Below are positions 33,916 to 42,701 of a stretch of DNA of 64,000 nt, piece by piece. This stretch comes from CAYNHT01 sp964397485. GTDB taxonomy: Bacteria > Bacillota_I > Bacilli_A > RF39 > UBA660. Numbering within the stretch: position 1 is the first letter of the stretch; every line of letters starts with the position of its first letter. The translations under genes and the position numbers were made by a program. The notes under the pieces were generated by a model, which saw only the letters and a program-made list of their open reading frames with translations, did no database searches and was not told where the DNA came from. The stretch covers positions 124,001 through 188,000 of the forward strand of contig CAYNHT010000002.1 in assembly GCA_964397485.1 (NCBI GenBank), read 5' to 3'.

Positions 33916-34746
33916 ATGGCAATTAAAACATATAAACCTATGACTAATGGTCGCCGTGGGATGTCTACAATAATTAATGATGAGATTACTAAGACAACTC
34001 CTGAAAAGTCATTAGTTGTAACTTTGAAAAAAACAGGTGGTCGTAATAATCAAGGTAAAATTACTTTGAGACATCGTGGTGGTGGAGCCAAAAGAAAATA
34101 TCGTATTATCGATTTTAAAAGAGATAAAGATGGTATCGTTGGTACTGTTGCTTCAATTGAGTACGATCCAAATAGAACAGCTAACATTGCTTTAATAAGT
34201 TATTCTGATGGGGAAAAAAGATATATTCTTGCTCCAAAAGGATTAAAAGTTGGGGATAAAATTGAGAGTGGAGATAATGCTGATATTAAAGTTGGTAACT
34301 CATTACCACTTGCAAATATTCCTGAAGGTACAACAGTACACAATATTGAAATTAAACCTGGTAAAGGTGGGCAAATGGCTCGCTCTGCAGGAACAAGCGT
34401 TCAAATATTAGGACGTGAAGGAAGATATACTTTACTTCGTTTAAGTAGTGGGGAAGTTCGTAAAATATTAAGTTCTTGTCGTGCTACTATTGGTGAAGTA
34501 GGAAATGCGGATCATGAATTAGTAAGTATTGGTAAAGCCGGTCGTAAAAGACATATGGGTATTAAGCCAACAGTTCGTGGTTCAGCTATGAACCCTAATG
34601 ATCACCCGCATGGTGGTGGTGAAGGACGTTCGCCAATCGGTCGTAAAGGTCCAGTTACTCCTTGGGGTAAACCAGCATTAGGATACAAGACACGTAGCAA
34701 GAAAAAAGCTTCAAGTAAGTTAATTGTTCGTCGTCGTAAAAAATAG
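33916..34746 (+). CDS. rplB: 50S ribosomal protein L2
   Basis: 276 residues, full family length. Motifs: AIKTYKPMTNGRRGMS, GRNNQGKITLRHRGGGAKRKYR, and the conserved MNPNDHPHGGGEGRSPIGR end near the peptidyl-transferase centre with its essential histidine. AAAGGAGGA precedes ATG 33916. Confidence 0.98.
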   Translation: MAIKTYKPMTNGRRGMSTIINDEITKTTPEKSLVVTLKKTGGRNNQGKITLRHRGGGAKRKYRIIDFKRDKDGIVGTVASIEYDPNRTANIALISYSDGEKRYILAPKGLKVGDKIESGDNADIKVGNSLPLANIPEGTTVHNIEIKPGKGGQMARSAGTSVQILGREGRYTLLRLSSGEVRKILSSCRATIGEVGNADHELVSIGKAGRKRHMGIKPTVRGSAMNPNDHPHGGGEGRSPIGRKGPVTPWGKPALGYKTRSKKKASSKLIVRRRKK

Positions 34747-34762
34747 TGAAAGGATGGTTTAA

Positions 34763-35035
34763 ATGGCTAGAAGTTTAAAAAAAGGTCCCTTTGTTGATGG
34801 AAGCTTAGTTGCTAAAGTTAAAAAGGTAAGTGTTTCTGGAAAAAAAGAAGTAATTAAAACATGGTCTCGCCGTTCAACAATTTATCCTGAATTTATTGGA
34901 CACACATTTGCTGTTCATAATGGTAAAGAATTTATCCCTGTTTATGTAACAGAAGATATGGTTGGACATAAATTAGGTGAATTTTCACCAACTCGTAAAT
35001 TTGGTGGACATGGCGACGAAAAAGCTAAGAAATAA
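34763..35035 (+). CDS. rpsS: 30S ribosomal protein S19
   Basis: 90 residues: ARSLKKGPFVDGSLVAKV, TWSRRSTIYPEFIGHTFAVHNG and LGEFSPTRKFGGH are all conserved. S19 is a 30S head protein that contacts the A-site tRNA region. GAAAGGATGG precedes ATG 34763. Confidence 0.97.
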   Translation: MARSLKKGPFVDGSLVAKVKKVSVSGKKEVIKTWSRRSTIYPEFIGHTFAVHNGKEFIPVYVTEDMVGHKLGEFSPTRKFGGHGDEKAKK

Positions 35036-35060
35036 TTGATTACCGGGAAGGAGGACTAAA

Positions 35061-35396
35061 ATGGAAGCAAAAGCGATTGCAAAAGGCGTTAGAATTGCAC
35101 CTCGTAAAGCTCGTTTAGTTATTGATTTAATACGTGGTAAAAACGTAAATGAAGCTGATAAAATTTTAAGTAATTTAAATAAAGAAGCTGCAAGATTAAT
35201 TCGTAAAGTGTTAACTTCAGCTGTTGCTAATGCAGAAAACAATTTAGGTTTAAATAAAGAAATCTTATTTGTTAAAGAAGCATTAATAAATGAAGGTCAA
35301 ACAATGAAAAGAATTAAATTTGGTTCACGTGGACATGTGGATCCGATTAAGAAAAGAACAAGTCACATTACAATTGTTGTAAGTGAAAAAAATTAA
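35061..35396 (+). CDS. rplV: 50S ribosomal protein L22
   Basis: 111 residues. APRKARLVIDLIRGKNV and RGHVDPIKKRTSHITIVV match L22, whose extended hairpin lines the exit tunnel and is a site of macrolide resistance in other bacteria. GGAAGGAGG precedes ATG 35061. Confidence 0.97.
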   Translation: MEAKAIAKGVRIAPRKARLVIDLIRGKNVNEADKILSNLNKEAARLIRKVLTSAVANAENNLGLNKEILFVKEALINEGQTMKRIKFGSRGHVDPIKKRTSHITIVVSEKN

Positions 35397-35413
35397 GCAA
35401 AGGAGGTAAACTG

Positions 35414-36094
35414 ATGGGTCAAAAAGTTAGTCCGGTCGGACTTAGAATAGGCATTAACAAAACTTGGGAGTCTAAATGGTATGCAGAAAACAAAGATTTT
35501 GCTAAGTTTTTAAATAACGATGTCAAAATTCGTAAATTTTTAACTAAGAAATTAAAAGACGCAGCGGTTTCAAGTATTCTTATCGAAAGAACTGCCAAAA
35601 AGACAGAAGTTATTATTAACACAGCTAAGCCTGGTGTGGTAATTGGTCATGGTGGTGACGAAATTGAAAAAATCAAAAAAGAATTATCTAAGTTAGTAAA
35701 CGAGGATGTTCAAATCTCAATTATGGAAGTTAAGAATCCAGATATAGATGCAGCATTGGTAGCTGAAGCAATTGCGCATCAAATTGAAAATCGTGTTTCA
35801 TTCAGAATTGCACAAAAAAGAGCAATTAGAAACACAATGAAAGCAGGAGCAAAGGGAATTAAAACTTCTGTATCAGGTCGTTTAGGTGGAGCTGATATGG
35901 CAAGAACTGAAGGATATACAGAAGGTATGATTCCACTTCATACTTTAAGAGCAGATGTTGATTATGCTCATAAAGAAGCTGATACTACATTTGGAAAAAT
36001 TGGTGTTAAAGTATGGATTTATAAAGGAGAAATCCTTCCTGAAAAGAAAAATAAGGGAGGTAATGAAGATGGCGTTAATACCAAAAAGAACTAA
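35414..36094 (+). CDS. rpsC: 30S ribosomal protein S3
   Basis: 226 residues with KH-2 RNA-binding domain (NTAKPGVVIGHGGDEIEKIKK) and C-terminal RNAIRNTMKAGAKGIKTSVSGRLGGA-type region, seen in pieces such as GAKGIKTSVSGRLGG. S3 forms part of the mRNA entry channel. AAAGGAGG precedes ATG 35414. The last 26 bases overlap rplP. Confidence 0.97.
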   Translation: MGQKVSPVGLRIGINKTWESKWYAENKDFAKFLNNDVKIRKFLTKKLKDAAVSSILIERTAKKTEVIINTAKPGVVIGHGGDEIEKIKKELSKLVNEDVQISIMEVKNPDIDAALVAEAIAHQIENRVSFRIAQKRAIRNTMKAGAKGIKTSVSGRLGGADMARTEGYTEGMIPLHTLRADVDYAHKEADTTFGKIGVKVWIYKGEILPEKKNKGGNEDGVNTKKN

Positions 36095-36500
36095 GTACCG
36101 TCGTCCTCATCGTTTATCTTATGAAGGTAAAGCAAGAGGAAACACAGAATTACATTTTGGTGAATATGGTTTAATGGCAGTAGATGGAGCTTGGATTACA
36201 CAACAACAAATCGAAGCTGCTCGTGTTGCTATGACACGTTATATGAAACGTGGAGGAAAAGTATGGATTAATATTTTCCCACACTTATCATTAACAAAAA
36301 TACCTTTAGAAACTCGTATGGGTAAAGGTAAAGGTCAACCAGAGTTATGGGTAGCAGTAGTAAAGTCAGGCAAAATTATGTTTGAAGTTGCGGGTGTAGA
36401 TGAAGCTACAGCACGTGAAGCATTACGTCTAGCTATGCACAAACTTCCGATCAAATGTAAATTTGTAAAGAGAGAAAGTGGTGAAGCTAATGAAAAATAA
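36069..36500 (+). CDS. rplP: 50S ribosomal protein L16
   Basis: 143 residues starting MALIPKRTKYRRPHRLSYEG. WITQQQIEAARVAMTRYMKRGG and TRMGKGKGQPELWVAVVK are conserved. The frame is open further upstream inside rpsC, but AAGGGAGG at 36053-36060 fixes ATG 36069. L16 supports A-site tRNA accommodation. Overlaps rpsC by 26 bases and rpmC by 11. Confidence 0.96.
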   Translation: MALIPKRTKYRRPHRLSYEGKARGNTELHFGEYGLMAVDGAWITQQQIEAARVAMTRYMKRGGKVWINIFPHLSLTKIPLETRMGKGKGQPELWVAVVKSGKIMFEVAGVDEATAREALRLAMHKLPIKCKFVKRESGEANEK

Positions 36501-36687
36501 AGATATTAGAGAATTATCTAGCGAAGAAATCACTAAAAAAATCGAAGAATATAAAGAAGAATTATTTAATTTACGTTTCAGTCAAGCTACAGGAAATCTT
36601 GAGAAGCCTTCAAGAATTCGTGAACTTAGGAAATTAGTAGCACGTATGAAAACAATCTTACGTGAACGTGAATTGAAAGAAGACTAA
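36490..36687 (+). CDS. rpmC: 50S ribosomal protein L29
   Basis: 65 residues, a two-helix protein: MKNKDIRELSSEEITKKIEE and LFNLRFSQATGNLEKPSRIRE. ATG 36490 is preceded by GTGGTGAAG within the end of rplP. L29 sits near the tunnel exit beside L23. Confidence 0.95.
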   Translation: MKNKDIRELSSEEITKKIEEYKEELFNLRFSQATGNLEKPSRIRELRKLVARMKTILRERELKED

Positions 36688-36698
36688 GGAGGCAATTT

Positions 36699-36959
36699 AT
36701 GGAAGCAAAAAGAACTCGTGAATTAATCGGAAAAGTTGTAAGTGATAAAAACGAAAAAACTATTACAGTTTTAGTAGAAACTTACAAAACTGATAGTTTG
36801 TATGGAAAACGTGTTAAATATTCTAAAAAATATACTGCTCATGATGAAAAGAATGAAGCCAAAATTGGTGATAAAGTACGTATTGTTGAAACTAGACCAT
36901 TATCTAAATCAAAACATTATCGTCTAGTAGAAATTATAGAAAAAGCAATTATTTTATAA
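36699..36959 (+). CDS. rpsQ: 30S ribosomal protein S17
   Basis: 86 residues with OB-fold motifs LIGKVVSDKNEKTITVLVET, YSKKYTAHDEKNEAKIGDKVRI and ETRPLSKSKHYRLVEI. Primary 16S rRNA-binding protein. AAGGAGG precedes ATG 36699. Confidence 0.96.
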   Translation: MEAKRTRELIGKVVSDKNEKTITVLVETYKTDSLYGKRVKYSKKYTAHDEKNEAKIGDKVRIVETRPLSKSKHYRLVEIIEKAIIL

Positions 36960-36986
36960 TTGCATCTCGAAAAGGAGGATTAATAT

Positions 36987-37355
36987 ATGGTTCAACAAGA
37001 AAGTCGTTTGAAAGTAGCTGACAACTCTGGTGCTCGTGAATTATCTGTAATTCGAGTATTAGGTGGAAGTAAAGTAAGAACGGGAAATATTGGAGATATA
37101 GTTGTTGGAACTATCAAAAAAGCAACTCCTAATGGCACAGTAAAAAAAGGTAAAGTTGTAAAAGCTGTGATTGTTAGAAGTAAATTTGGTCTAAGAAGAG
37201 AAGATGGATCTTATATTAAATTTGATGATAACGCTTGTGTTATTATTAAAGATGATAGAAGTCCAGTAGGAACTCGTGTGTTTGGACCAGTAGCGCGTGA
37301 ATTGCGTGACAAAGATTTTATGAAAATTGTATCACTTGCTAAAGAAGTGTTATAA
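36987..37355 (+). CDS. rplN: 50S ribosomal protein L14
   Basis: 122 residues: VQQESRLKVADNSGARELSV, VRSKFGLRREDGSYIKFDDN and GTRVFGPVARELRDK are invariant L14 motifs. It forms part of the intersubunit bridges and is the docking site for RsfS. First gene of the spc block; AAAAGGAGG precedes ATG 36987. Confidence 0.97.
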   Translation: MVQQESRLKVADNSGARELSVIRVLGGSKVRTGNIGDIVVGTIKKATPNGTVKKGKVVKAVIVRSKFGLRREDGSYIKFDDNACVIIKDDRSPVGTRVFGPVARELRDKDFMKIVSLAKEVL

Positions 37356-37372
37356 TGTTTGGAGGGAAAAAC

Positions 37373-37681
37373 ATGAACTTTAAAACTGGAGATAAAGTTG
37401 TTGTTATTGCTGGTAAAGATCGCGGGAAAGAAGGAAAAATAACAAAAATACTAAGAGCTGAAAATAAAGTTATAGTCGAATCAGTTAATGTTATTAAAAA
37501 ACATGTAAAACCGAATGGGCAAACTGCTGGTAGTATTGTTGAAATGGAAGCACCTATTGATGCATCTAATGTTATGATTTTAGATCCTAAGACGAAAAAA
37601 AGAACCAGAATAGGACATACTGTTGATAAAAAAGGTAACAAAATTAGAATCGCAAAGAAATCTAATGAAAATCTTGATTAA
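37373..37681 (+). CDS. rplX: 50S ribosomal protein L24
   Basis: 102 residues with a KOW motif: FKTGDKVVVIAGKDRGKEGK, then VNVIKKHVKPNGQ. The frame also opens at 37355, but GGAGGG at 37359-37364 fixes ATG 37373. L24 is an early 23S rRNA binder near the tunnel exit. Confidence 0.96.
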   Translation: MNFKTGDKVVVIAGKDRGKEGKITKILRAENKVIVESVNVIKKHVKPNGQTAGSIVEMEAPIDASNVMILDPKTKKRTRIGHTVDKKGNKIRIAKKSNENLD

Positions 37682-37698
37682 TTGGAAGGAGGGTATAT

Positions 37699-38238
37699 AT
37701 GAACCGCCTAAAAGAAAAATATAATAAAGAAATCATACCTAGTTTAAGAGAAAAATATGGTTATAAATCTGTTATGGAAGTACCAACTTTAGATAAAATA
37801 GTAGTTAACATTGGTGTAGGAGATGCTACAACAAATAGTAAATTATTAGATGCAGCAGTGGCTGACTTAACAGTTATAACTGGTCAAAAACCAGTTGTTA
37901 CAACAGCTAAAAAAGCAATTGCTGGATTCAAACTTAGAGAAGGTCAAGCAATTGGATGTAAAGTAACTCTTCGTGGAGAAAAAATGTATAACTTTTTAGA
38001 TAAATTAGTTAGCATTACATTACCACGTGTTAGGGATTTTAGAGGAATTTCTAATAAGTCGTTTGATGGACGTGGAAACTATACATTAGGATTAACTGAA
38101 CAATTAATTTTCTCAGAAATAGAATATGATAATGTTGTTAAAGTGCGTGGTATGGATATAGTTTTCGTTACAACAGCAAAAACTAACGAAGAAGCGTACG
38201 ATCTCTTAAAAGGTTTCGGTATGCCGTTTAAGAAATAA
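37699..38238 (+). CDS. rplE: 50S ribosomal protein L5
   Basis: 179 residues; MEVPTLDKIVVNIGVGDA, TGQKPVVTTAKKAIAGFKLREG and VRDFRGISNKSFDGRGNYTLG are conserved. Binds 5S rRNA and contacts P-site tRNA. GGAAGGAGGG precedes ATG 37699. Confidence 0.97.
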   Translation: MNRLKEKYNKEIIPSLREKYGYKSVMEVPTLDKIVVNIGVGDATTNSKLLDAAVADLTVITGQKPVVTTAKKAIAGFKLREGQAIGCKVTLRGEKMYNFLDKLVSITLPRVRDFRGISNKSFDGRGNYTLGLTEQLIFSEIEYDNVVKVRGMDIVFVTTAKTNEEAYDLLKGFGMPFKK

Positions 38239-38258
38239 CTCTAAAAAAGGAGGATATT

Positions 38259-38444
38259 ATGGCTAAAAAGAGCATGATTGTGAAAGCTAGTCGAAAACCA
38301 AAGTACAAAGTGCGCGAATATACTCGTTGTCAAAGATGTGGTAGACCTCATGCTGTACTTAAAAAATATGGAATTTGCCGTATTTGTTTTAGAGAACTAG
38401 CGTATAAAGGACAAATACCAGGTATAAAAAAATCGAGCTGGTAG
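38259..38444 (+). CDS. rpsN: 30S ribosomal protein S14, zinc-binding type
   Basis: 61 residues with two CxxC pairs, CQRC and CRIC, typical of the short zinc form (rpsZ/rpsN1) of Bacillota. C-terminus RELAYKGQIPGIKKSSW is invariant. AAAAGGAGGA precedes ATG 38259. Confidence 0.97.
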   Translation: MAKKSMIVKASRKPKYKVREYTRCQRCGRPHAVLKKYGICRICFRELAYKGQIPGIKKSSW

Positions 38445-38463
38445 AATTGAAGGGAGGATATAT

Positions 38464-38862
38464 ATGGTAGTAACTGATCCAATCGCGGATATGCTTACGA
38501 GAATTCGTAATGCTAATCAAATGCGATATAAAGAAGTTGAAGTACCCGCTTCAAAATTAAAAATTGAGATAGCAAGAATATTAAAGGATGAAGGTTTTAT
38601 AAGTGATTACAAAATCAAAAAGAATAATATTCAAGATATAATTGTCTTAAATTTAAAATATGGACAAAATAAAGAACGCGTTATTACTGGATTAAAGAAA
38701 ATTTCTAAACCAGGATTACGTGTATATGCAAAAGCTGATGAAGTTCCAAAAGTATTAAATGGACTAGGTATTGCAATTGTTTCTACATCTAAAGGTGTTA
38801 TGACAGATAAGCAAGCTAGAAATGAAACTCTTGGTGGCGAAGTATTAGCTTACATTTGGTAG
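38464..38862 (+). CDS. rpsH: 30S ribosomal protein S8
   Basis: 132 residues: VVTDPIADMLTRIRNANQ at the start and GLGIAIVSTSKGVMTDKQAR ... GGEVLAYIW at the end. Primary binder of the 16S central domain and in Enterobacteria repressor of the spc operon. GGGAGGA precedes ATG 38464. Confidence 0.97.
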   Translation: MVVTDPIADMLTRIRNANQMRYKEVEVPASKLKIEIARILKDEGFISDYKIKKNNIQDIIVLNLKYGQNKERVITGLKKISKPGLRVYAKADEVPKVLNGLGIAIVSTSKGVMTDKQARNETLGGEVLAYIW

Positions 38863-38880
38863 AAAGTAAGGAGGATTATT

Positions 38881-39414
38881 ATGAGTCGTATTGGTAATAG
38901 AGTACTATCAATACCTGAAAATGTTACAGTATCTGTTGATGGTAATATTGTTAGTGTTAAAGGTCCTAAAGGTGAACTTTCTACAGAAATAAATCGTAAT
39001 ATAACAATTGAAATTAGTGGAAATGAACTTACTGTTTCAAGAAAAAGCGATAATTTCAAGAATTTTCATGGAACTGCTAATGCAAATATCAGAAATATGA
39101 TCATTGGTGTAACTGAAGGTTTTGAAAAGAAATTAGAATCAATTGGTGTTGGTTACCGTTTCGCATTAAAAGGTAATACTATAGTAGTAACTGCTGGATA
39201 TTCACATCCTGTTGAGGTAAGTGTACCAGAAGGTCTTGCTGTAGAATCACCTAGTAATACTGAATTAACAATCAAAGGAACAAATAAATGTCTTGTTGGT
39301 GAATTTGCAGCTAACATTCGTAAAATAAGACCACCTGAGCCATACAAAGGTAAAGGTATTCGTTATAAAGATGAAGTTATCCGTCGTAAAGAAGGAAAGA
39401 AAGCTTCTAAGTAA
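38881..39414 (+). CDS. rplF: 50S ribosomal protein L6
   Basis: 177 residues with SRIGNRVLSIPENVTVSVDG, IGVGYRFALKGNT and the RPPEPYKGKGIRYKDEVIRRKEGK end. Two similar domains bind 23S rRNA near the sarcin-ricin loop. AAGGAGGA precedes ATG 38881. Confidence 0.97.
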   Translation: MSRIGNRVLSIPENVTVSVDGNIVSVKGPKGELSTEINRNITIEISGNELTVSRKSDNFKNFHGTANANIRNMIIGVTEGFEKKLESIGVGYRFALKGNTIVVTAGYSHPVEVSVPEGLAVESPSNTELTIKGTNKCLVGEFAANIRKIRPPEPYKGKGIRYKDEVIRRKEGKKASK

Positions 39415-39438
39415 TCTAAGGTAAAGGAGAGATTTACT

Positions 39439-39801
39439 ATGATAAAAAAAGTATCTCGTAATGAAGTACGTAAAGCTAGACACGCTCGTGTAAGAGAAAA
39501 AATCTCTGGAACATCTAATGTACCAAGACTTAACGTGTTTAGATCAAATCAAAATATTTTTGCACAAATTATAGATGATGAAAACGCAGTTACTTTAGTT
39601 AGTGCTTCTTCTATCGACAAAGAATTAAATCTTGTTAATGGTAGTAATGTAGAAGCTGCTACTAAAGTGGGCGAATTGCTTGCTAAAAGAGCAAAAGATG
39701 CAAAAATTAAAGAAGTTAAATTTGATAGAGGTGGATACCTATATCATGGACGTGTTAAAGCTCTAGCTGAAGCTGCACGTGCAAATGGATTAGAATTCTA
39801 A
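39439..39801 (+). CDS. rplR: 50S ribosomal protein L18
   Basis: 120 residues: RHARVREKISGTSNVPRLNV, VFRSNQNIFAQIIDD and FDRGGYLYHGRVKALAEAAR. Binds 5S rRNA with L5. AAAGGAGAG precedes ATG 39439. Confidence 0.97.
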   Translation: MIKKVSRNEVRKARHARVREKISGTSNVPRLNVFRSNQNIFAQIIDDENAVTLVSASSIDKELNLVNGSNVEAATKVGELLAKRAKDAKIKEVKFDRGGYLYHGRVKALAEAARANGLEF

Positions 39802-39813
39802 GGAGGGTAAAGA

Positions 39814-40320
39814 ATGGAAAACAAAAGAAGAGAACCACGCCCGAAACAATTTGAAGAAGAAATTATCAATATTGGTAGGGTTACGAAAGTAACTAAAGGT
39901 GGTCGTCATTTCCGTTTCTCTGCTACAGTAGCTGTTGGAGATAAAAAAGGGCAAGTAGGATTAGGAACTGGTAAAGCAAATGAAGTACCAGATGCTATTA
40001 AGAAAGCTGTTCAAGCAGCAACTAAAAATGTAGTTAGAGTATCTATAGTTGATAATAGAACTATCCCGCATGAAGCAATTGGTGTTCAAGGAGCTAGTAA
40101 GGTTATGTTGAAACCAGCGTTAAAAGGTACAGGAGTAAAAGCAGGTGGACCTGTTCGTGCTGTCCTTGAATTAGCTGGGGTTAAAGATATCTTATCAAAG
40201 TCACTTGGATCAAGCACTAAAATTAATATGGCATACGCTACTCTTAATGCACTTAAATCACAAAGAACAATTGAAGAAGTTGCTGCTTTACGTGGCAAAA
40301 AAGTAGAGGAGATCATATAA
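39814..40320 (+). CDS. rpsE: 30S ribosomal protein S5
   Basis: 168 residues: INIGRVTKVTKGGRHFRFSA, VGLGTGKANEVPDAIKKA and GTGVKAGGPVRAVLELAGV. S5 helps decoding fidelity and mRNA helicase activity. AAGGAGGG precedes ATG 39814. rplO starts one base after its stop, leaving no room for rpmD. Confidence 0.97.
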   Translation: MENKRREPRPKQFEEEIINIGRVTKVTKGGRHFRFSATVAVGDKKGQVGLGTGKANEVPDAIKKAVQAATKNVVRVSIVDNRTIPHEAIGVQGASKVMLKPALKGTGVKAGGPVRAVLELAGVKDILSKSLGSSTKINMAYATLNALKSQRTIEEVAALRGKKVEEII

Positions 40321-40321
40321 T

Positions 40322-40765
40322 ATGAAATTATATAGTATGTATCCAAACGAAGGAGCTACGAAAACTCGTAAAAGAGTTGGTCGTGGACCTGGTAGTGGTT
40401 TAGGAAAAACAAGTGGTAAAGGGCACAAGGGGCAAAATGCTCGTAGTGGCGGTGGTGTAAGACCAGGGTTTGAAGGTGGACAATTACCATTATTCAGACG
40501 TTTACCAAAAAGAGGATTTAGTAATGCTAGATTTAAGGTAGAATATGCGGTTATTAATTTAAGTGATTTAAATAATTTCGAAGAAGGAGCTATTGTAACT
40601 CCAGAAATTTTAAAAGATATGGGACTAGTTAAGAATCAATTAGACGGTATTAAAGTATTAGGAAATGGTACTTTAGAAAAAAAAGTAGTTGTTAAAGCAC
40701 ATAAATTTTCTAATGTAGCTAAAGAACAAATAGAAAAATTAGGTGGAAAAGCAGAGGTGATCTAG
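40322..40765 (+). CDS. rplO: 50S ribosomal protein L15
   Basis: 147 residues with the Gly/Arg-rich RVGRGPGSGLGKTSGKGHKG and GVRPGFEGGQLPLFRRLPK regions. Start MKLYSMYPNEGATKTRKRV replaces the usual MKLHEL start. It follows rpsE directly; in most bacteria rpmD (L30) lies between them. Ribosome-binding site is GAGGAGAT inside the rpsE end. Confidence 0.96.
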   Translation: MKLYSMYPNEGATKTRKRVGRGPGSGLGKTSGKGHKGQNARSGGGVRPGFEGGQLPLFRRLPKRGFSNARFKVEYAVINLSDLNNFEEGAIVTPEILKDMGLVKNQLDGIKVLGNGTLEKKVVVKAHKFSNVAKEQIEKLGGKAEVI

Positions 40766-40766
40766 A

Positions 40767-42035
40767 ATGTTTGCAGCTTTTAAGCAAATATTTAATCCCA
40801 AAAATAAAGACTTACAAAAAAAGGTATTGTTTACATTATTAGTATTAGTAATATTTAAAATAGGAACAGCTATAATTGTTCCTGGTATTGATAAGGATAG
40901 TCTAGGAACCGACAATCTTGGTTTCTTAGAACTTATTAATGCGATGGGTGGAGGAGCATTAAAGAATTTTTCAATATTTGCTCTTGGAGTAATGCCTTAC
41001 ATTACCGCATCAATCGTAATACAGTTACTACAAATGGATATTATTCCATATTTAACTGAACTATCTAAGCAAGGCCATGCTGGGCGTGTTAAAACAAATC
41101 AAATAACAAGAGTATTGGGTATTGTTTTAGCCTTTGTTCAAGGTTACATGATGTCATTTGCTTTTATCAAAGGTGGGACAGTAATGGATTATATGCAATT
41201 CGCAACCGTATTGACGGCTGGTACTGCTTTCTTATTGTGGTTAGGAGATCAAATAACTTCTAAAGGAATTGGAAATGGTATCTCGCTTATAATTATGGCC
41301 GGAATTATTGCAAGTTTACCAAAGATGTTTGTTGATGCTTGGGGCGCTTTAGTCAATACAAGTACTACTCAAGGAACATTTATTGGTGTAACAACATTTG
41401 TTATATTTGTTGCTATATATTTAGCTATCGTAATTGGTATTATTTATGTTCAGATTGCTGAGAGAAGAGTACCAATTCAATATGCAAATAAATCAACATC
41501 TAATTTAGGTAAACAAAATTATATACCTTTTAAACTAAATTCTGCTGGAGTAATACCAGTAATCTTTGCATCAGCACTTGTTTCAATACCAGCTTTATTA
41601 GCTCAGTTTTTGAAAAATGATGCATTTAGTGTATTTGTAAGTAAATGGTTATCAATGAATACCATGGTAGGTTTTATATTATATATAGGTTTTATAGTAG
41701 GGTTTTCTTACTTCTACACTTATTTACAATTAAAACCAAAAGAAATGGCTGATAACTTACAAAAAAATGGTGGATATATCCCAGGTGTAAGACCAGGTGA
41801 AGAAACTGTTAGTTATGTAAGTAAAATATTAAATAGGATTACAGTTGTTGGAGCTATTTTCTTAGCTTTCATAGCTGGACTTCCAATTATCTTTGGAATG
41901 TTTTCGAGTTTACCAACTAGTGTATCAATTGGTGGTACAGGACTTTTAATTATTGTTGGAGTAGCTTTAGAAAGTTACAAACAATTAGAAAGTCAACTAG
42001 TTAGTCGAAATTACAGTCGTAGTAGAAGGAGATAA
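40767..42035 (+). CDS. secY: protein translocase subunit SecY
   Basis: Channel-forming subunit of the SecYEG translocon, 422 residues with ten hydrophobic spans. Family motifs: FALGVMPYITASIVIQLLQM and GGYIPGVRPGEET in the C-terminal half, and the cytoplasmic loop AERRVPIQYA. AGAGGTGAT precedes ATG 40767, one base after the rplO stop. Confidence 0.97.
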   Translation: MFAAFKQIFNPKNKDLQKKVLFTLLVLVIFKIGTAIIVPGIDKDSLGTDNLGFLELINAMGGGALKNFSIFALGVMPYITASIVIQLLQMDIIPYLTELSKQGHAGRVKTNQITRVLGIVLAFVQGYMMSFAFIKGGTVMDYMQFATVLTAGTAFLLWLGDQITSKGIGNGISLIIMAGIIASLPKMFVDAWGALVNTSTTQGTFIGVTTFVIFVAIYLAIVIGIIYVQIAERRVPIQYANKSTSNLGKQNYIPFKLNSAGVIPVIFASALVSIPALLAQFLKNDAFSVFVSKWLSMNTMVGFILYIGFIVGFSYFYTYLQLKPKEMADNLQKNGGYIPGVRPGEETVSYVSKILNRITVVGAIFLAFIAGLPIIFGMFSSLPTSVSIGGTGLLIIVGVALESYKQLESQLVSRNYSRSRRR

Positions 42036-42037
42036 TA

Positions 42038-42697
42038 ATGAAAAGTATTATTTTTATTGCCCCACCAGCTGCTGGTAAGGGAACGCAATCAGACATGTTA
42101 ACAGCAAAATATAACATTCCTCATATTTCTACTGGTTTACTTCTTAGAAATGAAGTTGTAAATGGTGGTAAGTATAGTGAATATATTAGTGAGCAAATGC
42201 ATCTTGGTAATTTAGTTAACGATGATATTATTTTAGAATTGTTAAGTGAGCGATTAAGTCATTCAGATTGCGACAATGGATATATACTTGATGGATTTCC
42301 TAGAGATATTGAACAGGCAATTGCATACGATAAAATTTTAAAGAATCTAAATAAAGAACTAGGATATGTAATTGTTTTAGATCTAGATAAAGATACTGCT
42401 TTAAAAAGAATTATTGGAAGATTGACTTGTTCTAATTGTGGTATTGTATATAATGATATGTTTGATGATACTAAACCTAAGCATTTAGGTGTATGTAATG
42501 AATGTAATTCAGAATTAACAAAAAGAGATGATGATACTGAAGAAATATTTAATAATAGATATCAGACATATCTTAATACGACTGAACCATTGATAAAATA
42601 TTATGAGGCTAAGGGTGTCTTGTATCGCATTGATAGTGGTATCAATAAAGAATATACTTTTAGTCAAATAGAAAAAATTATAAATAAAGGTGAGTAG
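42038..42697 (+). CDS. adk: adenylate kinase, zinc-lid type
   Basis: Interconverts ATP + AMP and 2 ADP. 219 residues; lid with four cysteines (CSNC ... CNEC) as in Gram-positive enzymes, GFPRDIEQA motif and NRYQTY. The P-loop reads APPAAGKGT (8-16) where almost all adenylate kinases have GPPGAGKGT, two Gly-to-Ala changes that keep the essential GKGT. Follows secY by 2 bases, as in Bacillus. Confidence 0.95.
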   Translation: MKSIIFIAPPAAGKGTQSDMLTAKYNIPHISTGLLLRNEVVNGGKYSEYISEQMHLGNLVNDDIILELLSERLSHSDCDNGYILDGFPRDIEQAIAYDKILKNLNKELGYVIVLDLDKDTALKRIIGRLTCSNCGIVYNDMFDDTKPKHLGVCNECNSELTKRDDDTEEIFNNRYQTYLNTTEPLIKYYEAKGVLYRIDSGINKEYTFSQIEKIINKGE

Positions 42698-42701
42698 AGA
42701 T

